In this document: in pieces, positions 23,822-28,629 of the stretch
Layout: each line of letters opens with the position of its first letter
How positions within the stretch are numbered: position 1 is the stretch's first letter
From: an uncultured Selenomonadaceae bacterium
Lineage (GTDB): Bacteria > Bacillota > Negativicutes > Selenomonadales > Selenomonadaceae
Assembly (NCBI GenBank): GCA_910579115.1
Contig: CAJTSO010000002.1
Coordinates: 74,273 to 102,901 of the forward strand
DNA: 28,629 bases
Reading direction: 5' to 3'
Translations under genes and position numbers: made by a program
Notes under the pieces: model-generated
Told to the model about the DNA's origin: nothing
The model's input: the letters and a program-made list of their open reading frames with translations, nothing else
The model's database searches: none

Positions 23822-24045
23822 AATAAAATCCTCACCCCAAACAGGATGAGGATAACACTCACAACCACCTATTCGCATACTACCATATACTATCCATGTA
23901 ACGGCGGAAACCGTCCGGGCTTACTGTCATATTAGATTTCAGCCGGCTGCTCGCAAGTGATATTCACCTATGTCTGTTCCGCCGGTCTTACACCGTCACC
24001 GGCTCGCTGGAGTAACACTTCCATAGACTACTATCTTGGTCATTG
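23822..24045 (-). promoter_or_regulatory. T-box leader (tRNA-Ile-sensing) of ileS
   Basis: Read on the minus strand, a Stem I starts near 24045 with an AGTAG bulge (loop E type). The distal arm has the AGCGAGCCGG...GGTGTAAGACCGGC pattern. The specifier loop on the return strand (GAATATCACTTG) holds ATC at 23961-23959, an isoleucine codon. Further down, AGGTGGTTG (23870-23862) supplies the TGGT that would pair with the ACCA end of uncharged tRNA-Ile; it is a shortened version of the T-box consensus. An intrinsic terminator follows (arms 23828-23837 and 23844-23853, then TTTTATTTTT). Low isoleucine charging should favour the antiterminator and ileS expression. Confidence 0.88.
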
Positions 24046-24066
24046 CATTTATTTTCATTGGGAGCC

Positions 24067-24095
24067 ATTTTAGCAATAATTTACCTAAATGGCAA
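24067..24095 (-). promoter_or_regulatory. ileS promoter
   Basis: On the minus strand TTGCCA (24095-24090, five of six) and TAAAAT (24072-24067, five of six) are 17 bases apart. A TGC directly precedes the -10, making it an extended -10 promoter. Transcription would start near 24060, just upstream of Stem I of the T-box leader. Confidence 0.8.
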
Positions 24096-24120
24096 GAATT
24101 TTTTTGTTTTTCTCTTGCCA
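24090..24120. repeat. Inverted repeat overlapping the ileS -35 element
   Basis: TGGCAAGA (24090-24097) and TCTTGCCA (24113-24120) are perfect 8-bp arms separated by 15 T-rich bases (A-rich on the minus strand). One arm contains the -35 hexamer of ileS. It may be a weak end point for nagA transcription, since nagA ends at 24170 on the same strand, or an operator. No proper U-tract follows on the minus strand. Confidence 0.55.
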
Positions 24121-24169
24121 CAATCTATTTTTCAGCGCAGATAATAAATGACCTGATATGGCGGGCTCA

Positions 24170-25351
24170 TCAGGACTTATTATAGACCATCTTACCTCTC
24201 ACAATAGTCTTTTGTATATCAGCTGCATTCTTAAAGATGGTAATATCAGCCAGCTTACCCGACGTCAGCGAGCCGCGTTTCCCATAAATGCCCAAGCTCT
24301 TAGCCGGTATCTTAGTGGCGCACCGCACCGCCGCCGCCACGCCGCAGCCAGTATTGGCCGTGAAATTAGCGATAGCCCTGTCCATAGTCAAAACGCTACC
24401 GGCAATCGTGCCATCGGCTAAAGTAGCCGACTGTCCCTTCACAAATATTCTTTGACCGCCAAGTTCTGACTCTCCATCATGGAGACCGGTAGCCCGGATG
24501 GAGTCCGTGACCAGAATGATCTGTCTCCCCTGCTTCATCCGCCAAATAAGCCGCTGGGTGACGGAATGAAGATGAATATTGTCGCAGATCATTTCACAGT
24601 CAGAATCAGTGTCAAGAGCAGCCCCCACCAGACCGGGAGTACGATGATGAAAAGAATCCATTCCATTAAAAATATGGGTCAAGTGAGTCAGACCGTATTG
24701 GAGTATCGCCCGCCGGGCCAGATTGTAATCGGCGGTGCTATGCCCCATGGATACCACGATTCCCGCCCGGTTGCAGTTATCCACGAAGCTGTAGTCTCCG
24801 TGAAGCTCCTCCGGGGCCAAGGTCAGCAGGCGGATAACATCCCTGTAGGGAGCGATCTTTGACCAATCCGGCGGCTGAACATACTCACGCTTCTGGGCGC
24901 CACAGCGATCCCGGCTGATAAAAGGCCCCTCCATATTGGCGCCGATGATCGCTGCCCCCTGAACTTCACGCCCCATCATTGCCCGCACATTGTCCAACGC
25001 CCTGTTAATGTGCTCGAAATCATAGGTCGTCGTGGTGGGCAGAAAAGACGTGACTCCGGTAGACGCCTGATGACGGCTGATGGTTTCCAATGCCTCCGGG
25101 GTAGCGTCCATAGTATCGCAGCCCATGGCTCCATGAATATGCACGTTGATGAAGCCGGGAGAAACGTAACCGCCCTCAGCATCAATTACGTTATCCATGG
25201 CTCCGACAGCCCCGGCCGTCATCTGTCCTTCGGGAACTATAGACTCTATTATTCCCGTATCCTCACGAAAAACAAGCGCCTTATGATCTTCTACCGCAAA
25301 ACCGCCCTGATCGTTTGGAACGATCAACCGGCCATTTATTATGACAGTCAT
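24170..25351 (-). CDS. nagA: N-acetylglucosamine-6-phosphate deacetylase
   Basis: It removes acetate from N-acetylglucosamine 6-phosphate, giving glucosamine 6-phosphate for NagB. The 393-residue amidohydrolase shows HIHG at 71-74, metal ligands Glu141 (NMEGPF), His204 (SMGHS) and His226 (THIFNGM), and catalytic Asp283 (LVTDSI). The C-terminal PAKSLGIYGKRGSLTSGKLADITIF is the usual beta-sandwich return. ATG at 25351 overlaps the nagB TAA by one base (TAATG), so the two are translationally coupled. No PTS transporter or NagR regulator lies in the window, so sugar uptake is encoded elsewhere, or the pair serves amino-sugar recycling from the cell wall. Confidence 0.96.
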   Translation of the reverse strand: MTVIINGRLIVPNDQGGFAVEDHKALVFREDTGIIESIVPEGQMTAGAVGAMDNVIDAEGGYVSPGFINVHIHGAMGCDTMDATPEALETISRHQASTGVTSFLPTTTTYDFEHINRALDNVRAMMGREVQGAAIIGANMEGPFISRDRCGAQKREYVQPPDWSKIAPYRDVIRLLTLAPEELHGDYSFVDNCNRAGIVVSMGHSTADYNLARRAILQYGLTHLTHIFNGMDSFHHRTPGLVGAALDTDSDCEMICDNIHLHSVTQRLIWRMKQGRQIILVTDSIRATGLHDGESELGGQRIFVKGQSATLADGTIAGSVLTMDRAIANFTANTGCGVAAAVRCATKIPAKSLGIYGKRGSLTSGKLADITIFKNAADIQKTIVRGKMVYNKS

Positions 25352-26082
25352 TACTCCTGCTCCAGTCTGGCTGCTGCTGCCTTGTCAGCAATTATTATCA
25401 CATGACGATGAAGCTGCAATATAGATGCCGGAGCCTGCGGCGTTATATCTCCGGCCATCTTTCCCAAGGCAACAGTCTTGGCCGTGCCACTGGCCAAAAG
25501 AATAAGTCCCCTGGCAAACATGATTTCCTGTATTCCCATACTGATTGCCCAATGGGGCATATCCTTCGGATTAGCAAAAAAATGACAGTTAGCATTCCTG
25601 GTTGCCTCAGACAACTCAACCACATGAGTTTCCGGAACAAAGGCATCTCCCGGTTCGTTAAAACCAATATGAGCATTTGCTCCAATGCCCAGCACCATCA
25701 AATCTATACCGCCCCACTCTTTTATTGTATGGGAATACCGGGCGCACTCGCTTAAAATATCTACAGCCATCCCATCGGGTATCAAGGTATTTTCCGGCTT
25801 TATTCCCAGTTCGTCAAACAGGTGCTTGCGCATGAACCCGTGATAACTGTCCGGGCTCTCTGCCGGAACGCCGATATACTCATCAACATTCACGGTCTTT
25901 ACTTTGGAAAAATCCACTTCTCCTCTTTTTCCTGCTTCCACCAGCCTCTTATACAAACCTATGGGGGACGCGCCGCAGGCAAGCCCGAGAACGCTGTCCG
26001 GTTTGTTTTTCACCTGATCTACAACAAGGGTGGCAGCCAAGTCGCTCATCTCATCATACGACTCCATTACACGGATATCCAT
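25351..26082 (-). CDS. nagB: Glucosamine-6-phosphate deaminase
   Basis: It converts glucosamine 6-phosphate to fructose 6-phosphate and ammonia, linking amino sugars to glycolysis. From the chosen start the protein has 243 residues. Catalytic Asp67 lies in NVDEYIG, and His138 with Glu143 lie in GIGANAHIGFNEPG. The phosphate loop reads LGLACGASPIGLY where LGLATGSTP is usual, a conservative variant. It is the short form lacking the C-terminal allosteric segment of E. coli NagB. ATG at 26082 follows GGAGG with a short gap; an in-frame codon at 26160 would add 26 residues across the leader and has no ribosome binding site. nagB precedes and overlaps nagA. Confidence 0.95.
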   Translation of the reverse strand: MDIRVMESYDEMSDLAATLVVDQVKNKPDSVLGLACGASPIGLYKRLVEAGKRGEVDFSKVKTVNVDEYIGVPAESPDSYHGFMRKHLFDELGIKPENTLIPDGMAVDILSECARYSHTIKEWGGIDLMVLGIGANAHIGFNEPGDAFVPETHVVELSEATRNANCHFFANPKDMPHWAISMGIQEIMFARGLILLASGTAKTVALGKMAGDITPQAPASILQLHRHVIIIADKAAAARLEQE

Positions 26083-26101
26083 ACTTTCCTCCAAAACATA
26101 G

Positions 26102-26124
26102 CGGTTGATATTGATATCAAACCG
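26102..26124. promoter_or_regulatory. Near-palindrome in the nagB leader, candidate operator
   Basis: The 23-base segment begins CGGTTGATAT and ends ATATCAAACCG, so the two halves are inverted copies apart from a one-base bulge. It lies 20 bases upstream of the nagB start and 103 bases from the divergent deoC start. Amino-sugar operons are often controlled by GntR-type NagR repressors, but I cannot match this to a known NagR site. Confidence 0.4.
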
Positions 26125-26226
26125 ATATAAAATATAGGAATGTAATCTTACCCTATACACAAAATAATACCTTGTGCAGGTTTACTCTATGCAGTTACAT
26201 TATATCAGAACAGAGAGGAAAATAAC

Positions 26227-27153
26227 ATGAAAGCTTCAGATATTCTTGCGAAAATTGACCATACTTTACTGTCAGCCACGGCCACCACTCAGCAAATAGA
26301 CACCCTCTGCGAAGAAGCGATCGCCTGTAAAACAGCGGCAGTCTGTATCCCGCCCTGCTATGTCAATTACGCCGCCCAGAAATACGGAAAAAAACTAAAA
26401 ATAGCTACGGTTATCGGCTTCCCCCTTGGCTACGACACCACCATCTCAAAAGTCGTCAGCACCCGCCAAGCCATCAGTGACGGAGCTGACGAGGTGGACA
26501 TGGTTCTTAATATCTCCGCGTTAAAAAATGGCGACGCTGAATATGTAACGCAGGAAATTGCCGCTGTAAAATCAGTTGTAGGCGAAAAAATCCTCAAGGT
26601 GATCATCGAAGCCTGCTACCTGACGGAAAATGAGAAGATCACGGCCTGCAAGTGCGTCACCGAGGGCGGCGCTGACTTCATCAAAACCTCCACCGGCTTC
26701 GGCAGCGGCGGAGCCACCCACGAGGATGTACGGCTGATGGCCGCCAACATTGGCCCAAAGGTGAAAATAAAAGCCGCCGGCGGCATATCCACTGTAGACG
26801 ACATGAAAAAGTACATAGAAGAAGGCTGCAGCCGTATAGGTGCCAGCCGGGCAGTAAAACTGCTAAAAGACAGGGTAAATGAAGATGTGGAAAATTTCGC
26901 TCAGGTCTCTGGCGAAAACCAAAACAAACTGAAAACTACCGAACCTGCCCCTAAAATTTCCGAAGAAGCTGCTATGAATGCGGCCATTATGCACATAAGC
27001 GTCAACGAACAGTGGCCCTATGGCACCATGAAAAAATATTGGTCTGAGGGAAACCGTCTCGCCATTGAATATGAGACGGGCAAGGTCCTTTACTATGCGT
27101 TGGAAGATGATTATTGGGAACCAGAAAACGGCTGGGTGATTCTGCCCAAATGA
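26227..27153 (+). CDS. deoC: Deoxyribose-phosphate aldolase with a C-terminal extension
   Basis: It cleaves 2-deoxyribose 5-phosphate to glyceraldehyde 3-phosphate and acetaldehyde in deoxynucleoside catabolism. Residues 1 to about 216 form a complete DeoC barrel: Asp91 (DEVDMVLNISALKNG), the Schiff-base Lys153 (ADFIKTSTGFGSGG) and Lys182 (KIKAAGGIS). The family normally ends near GASRAVKLL (206-213). Here about 90 more residues follow: a polar, Glu/Asn/Lys-rich linker (217-248) and an aromatic-rich module (about 249-308) with WPYGTMKKYWSEGN, YETGKVLYYALEDDYW and GWVILPK. I do not recognise that module. ATG at 26227 follows GAGAGGA. The gene diverges from nagB and ends in its own terminator. 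Confidence 0.93.
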   Translation: MKASDILAKIDHTLLSATATTQQIDTLCEEAIACKTAAVCIPPCYVNYAAQKYGKKLKIATVIGFPLGYDTTISKVVSTRQAISDGADEVDMVLNISALKNGDAEYVTQEIAAVKSVVGEKILKVIIEACYLTENEKITACKCVTEGGADFIKTSTGFGSGGATHEDVRLMAANIGPKVKIKAAGGISTVDDMKKYIEEGCSRIGASRAVKLLKDRVNEDVENFAQVSGENQNKLKTTEPAPKISEEAAMNAAIMHISVNEQWPYGTMKKYWSEGNRLAIEYETGKVLYYALEDDYWEPENGWVILPK

Positions 27154-27182
27154 GATGGAATCCAAAACAGCCCAGTTCCTTT

Positions 27183-27214
27183 AAGCCACGCCCTTGCCGC
27201 GTGGCTTTCTTTAT
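27183..27214 (+). terminator. deoC terminator
   Basis: AAGCCACGC (27183-27191) pairs with GCGTGGCTT (27199-27207) around a 7-base loop, followed by TCTTTAT. It begins 29 bases past the deoC stop codon. Confidence 0.88.
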
Positions 27215-27249
27215 AAAAAAGGTGCCGCTCTGTCTCCAGAACAGCACCT
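27215..27249 (-). terminator. alr terminator
   Basis: On the minus strand AGGTGC pairs with GCACCT, with an inner TTCTG/CAGA pairing, and TTTTTT follows. It lies 21 bases past the alr stop codon and abuts the deoC terminator. Confidence 0.88.
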
Positions 27250-27270
27250 AATAAATACAAGGCTGTGAAA

Positions 27271-28380
27271 TTATTCGTGATACACCCTCGGTATCCGCGG
27301 ACTAAGCATTGAAACCACCTCGTAGTTGATGGTCCCCAGCCATGAGGCAGCTTCATCTGTGGTAAGTGAAGGCGTTCCAAAGAGAACTACTTCATCACCC
27401 GCCTTTACTCCTGGAATATCGGTAACATCCGCCATGCACTGATCCATGCAGATGCGGCCAACAATTGGCGCCCGCTTGCCAGCACAGAGGATCTGGGCCT
27501 TGCCGGAGTACATTCTCGTATAGCCATCAGCATAGCCCACAGGAATAGTGGCGATCCGGCTTGGCCGCTGAGCAGTCCAGGTACGGCCATAGCTGACAGA
27601 TTCTCCTGCCGGATATGATTTCACACAGGTAAGCTTTGCCTTCAGCGCCAGGGCCGGTTCAAGATCGATAGTATTGGCAATTTCCTCGGAAGGCTGGAGA
27701 CCGTACAGAATTATTCCGGCACGCACCATATCAAAACACGCCTCCGGCATTTCCAATATAGCGGCAGAGTTGGCAATATGCCTGATAGAAACACTTATTC
27801 CTGCCTGCCGTATCATTTCCATGGCCAGCTTAAACCGCTCCAGCTGGACGTTGGCATAGCTCTTGTCTACAGCATCGGCCAAGGCAAAATGAGAAAATAT
27901 CCCCTCCAGTTCCACTCCGGGCTGCTTTACGATAGCTGACGCCACAAGACCGGCATCCTCCGGCGGGACACCGATGCGACCCATGCCGGTATCCACCGCC
28001 AAATGCAGTTTCACGGTTTTCTTCTGATTGACGGCGGCCTTCGAGAGGGCTGCCACTGCCTCAGCCTGGAATACCGCCTGAGTGAGGTCATAGGCCACAA
28101 CATCCTCCGCTTCGGAAGGAAGGGATGGACCAAGCACAATGATAGGCTTCGTTATTCCTGCCCGGCGCAGCTCAAACCCCTCGCTGACAACAGCTACCGC
28201 CAGATAATCGGCTCCCTCCTGAACGGCAACATTGGCTACGGCTGCCGCTCCGTGACCATAGGCGTCAGCCTTCACTACCGCGCAGAATTTTGCCCCATTG
28301 GTAACCCTGGCTTTAATCCTGCGGATATTTCTCCGAACAGCCCCCAGATCAACCTCTGCATACACACCACGAATTGCCAT
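27271..28380 (-). CDS. alr: Alanine racemase
   Basis: This PLP enzyme interconverts L- and D-alanine, supplying D-alanine for peptidoglycan. The PLP lysine is Lys37 in AVVKADAYGHG and the second catalytic base is Tyr264 in SVSYGRTW. The fold-type III barrel motifs HLAVDTGMGRIG, SHFA and HIANSAA are present, and the C-terminal domain has GRICMDQCMADVTD and NYEVVSMLSPRIPRVY. The length of 369 residues is standard. ATG at 28380 follows GGAGAG by about 7 bases. The start codon lies only about 20 bases beyond the tRNA terminator hairpin, leaving no room for a separate promoter downstream of it. It is probably expressed by read-through of the tRNA transcript or from an unrecognised promoter overlapping the tRNA. 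Confidence 0.96.
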   Translation of the reverse strand: MAIRGVYAEVDLGAVRRNIRRIKARVTNGAKFCAVVKADAYGHGAAAVANVAVQEGADYLAVAVVSEGFELRRAGITKPIIVLGPSLPSEAEDVVAYDLTQAVFQAEAVAALSKAAVNQKKTVKLHLAVDTGMGRIGVPPEDAGLVASAIVKQPGVELEGIFSHFALADAVDKSYANVQLERFKLAMEMIRQAGISVSIRHIANSAAILEMPEACFDMVRAGIILYGLQPSEEIANTIDLEPALALKAKLTCVKSYPAGESVSYGRTWTAQRPSRIATIPVGYADGYTRMYSGKAQILCAGKRAPIVGRICMDQCMADVTDIPGVKAGDEVVLFGTPSLTTDEAASWLGTINYEVVSMLSPRIPRVYHE

Positions 28381-28400
28381 AACAAGCTCTCCTCAGCAAC

Positions 28401-28425
28401 AAAAAAGCCGTGCAACTGCACGGCT
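28401..28425 (-). terminator. Hairpin with U-tract after the tRNA genes
   Basis: AGCCGTGCA and TGCACGGCT (28406-28414 and 28417-28425) form a GC-rich stem with a tiny loop. On the minus strand it is followed by TTTTTTG. It lies 11 bases after the CAU tRNA and just before the alr ribosome binding site. Confidence 0.8.
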
Positions 28426-28436
28426 GAATCTACGAC

Positions 28437-28513
28437 TGGTGGGCCCACTTGGACTTGAACCAAGGACCGACCGGTTATGAGCCGGTTGCTCTAACCAACT
28501 GAGCTATAGGCCC
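28437..28513 (-). tRNA. tRNA with CAU anticodon (Ile2 or elongator Met)
   Basis: The 77-base gene includes an encoded CCA. It folds fully: a 7-bp acceptor stem with one G-U pair, a D-arm containing TAGCTCAGTTGGTTAGAGC, an anticodon loop CTCATAA and the T-loop GTTCAAGTC. The first base pair is G-C and complete, so it is not initiator tRNA. General resemblance (GAGCA, CTCATAA loop, GGTC variable region) recalls tRNA-Ile2, whose C34 is converted to lysidine, but elongator tRNA-Met shares these features. Which of the two cannot be settled by eye. Confidence 0.95.
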
Positions 28514-28575
28514 AATCATAGAAAATCTCGCACACAAACACCATGGACCATGCCTGCATGCGAGCCATCATCTAA

Positions 28576-28629
28576 TGGAGCGGAAAACGGGACTCGGACC
28601 CGCGACCCCCACCTTGGCAAGGTGGTGCT
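28576..28629 (-). tRNA. tRNA-Gly (GCC), 5' part beyond the window
   Basis: The 3' 54 bases are visible: anticodon stem-loop CACCTTGCCAAGGTG with anticodon GCC, variable loop, T-arm, acceptor strand TTTCCGC, discriminator T and encoded CCA. The T-loop reads TCCGAGT: position 55 is C where nearly all tRNAs have T (modified to pseudouridine). The 5' acceptor and D-arm are cut off by the window edge. It precedes the CAU tRNA by 62 bases in the same transcript. Confidence 0.93.

Noticed and set aside
26083..26226. A glmS-type ribozyme or other riboswitch ahead of nagB
   Set aside because: The leader is only about 100 bases, AT-rich, and none of the conserved glmS or purine elements is seen.
28437..28513. 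Reading the CAU tRNA as initiator tRNA-fMet
   Set aside because: The acceptor stem has a normal first G-C pair and the anticodon stem lacks the three consecutive G-C pairs of initiators.

Overview
The window looks like chromosome from an anaerobic member of the Bacillota, most probably a diderm Negativicutes (Selenomonadales, Veillonellales or Acidaminococcales type). The sequence shows GGAGG-type ribosome binding sites, a T-box leader on ileS, a Bacillus-type cytochrome b fumarate reductase/succinate dehydrogenase, and a clostridial-type IMP dehydrogenase. A fumarase + fumarate reductase + malic enzyme set fits a succinate/propionate-forming fermenter. The genus is an inference. No insertion sequence, prophage, CRISPR array or rRNA was seen; this is mostly conserved core chromosome with one accessory-like island.

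Layout. 1-1.6 kb: tail of an unknown reading frame, then a DUF815-type AAA ATPase. 1.7-3.2 kb: guaB on the minus strand, sharing a perfect 24-bp-stem terminator with the ATPase gene. 3.4-7.6 kb, plus strand: an unknown helical-repeat protein followed by an SPFH protein with three zinc ribbons, a zinc-ribbon membrane protein and a secreted TPM-domain protein. This trio resembles B. subtilis ydjI-ydjG-ydjH, an envelope-stress module, but no pspA is present. 7.9-10.6 kb: clpB under a promoter embedded in a 45-bp palindrome. 10.7-16.8 kb: malic enzyme with its own consensus promoter, then a five-gene unit (two-subunit fumarase, then fumarate reductase C-A-B) covering malate to fumarate to succinate with menaquinol as electron donor.

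17.0-20.1 kb: a minus-strand operon running hotdog thioesterase, unknown membrane-anchored protein, CofE-like ligase, rph, rdgB, from a strong promoter lying back-to-back with that of thioredoxin. 20.6-24.1 kb: ileS of the eukaryote-like type 2 class, behind a T-box leader with an AUC specifier. 24.2-26.1 kb: nagB-nagA (translationally coupled) for glucosamine phosphate catabolism. 26.2-27.2 kb: deoC with an unusual C-terminal extension of about 90 residues. 27.3-28.6 kb: alr directly behind a tRNA terminator, a CAU-anticodon tRNA, and a truncated tRNA-Gly(GCC) with C instead of T at position 55.

The strongest candidates for something undescribed are the clpB operator, the DeoC C-terminal domain, the pspA-less SPFH/TPM module with its upstream protein, the CofE-like protein with its unknown membrane partner, and the C55 tRNA-Gly. 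Start codons were chosen by ribosome binding site; several genes start with GTG or TTG.
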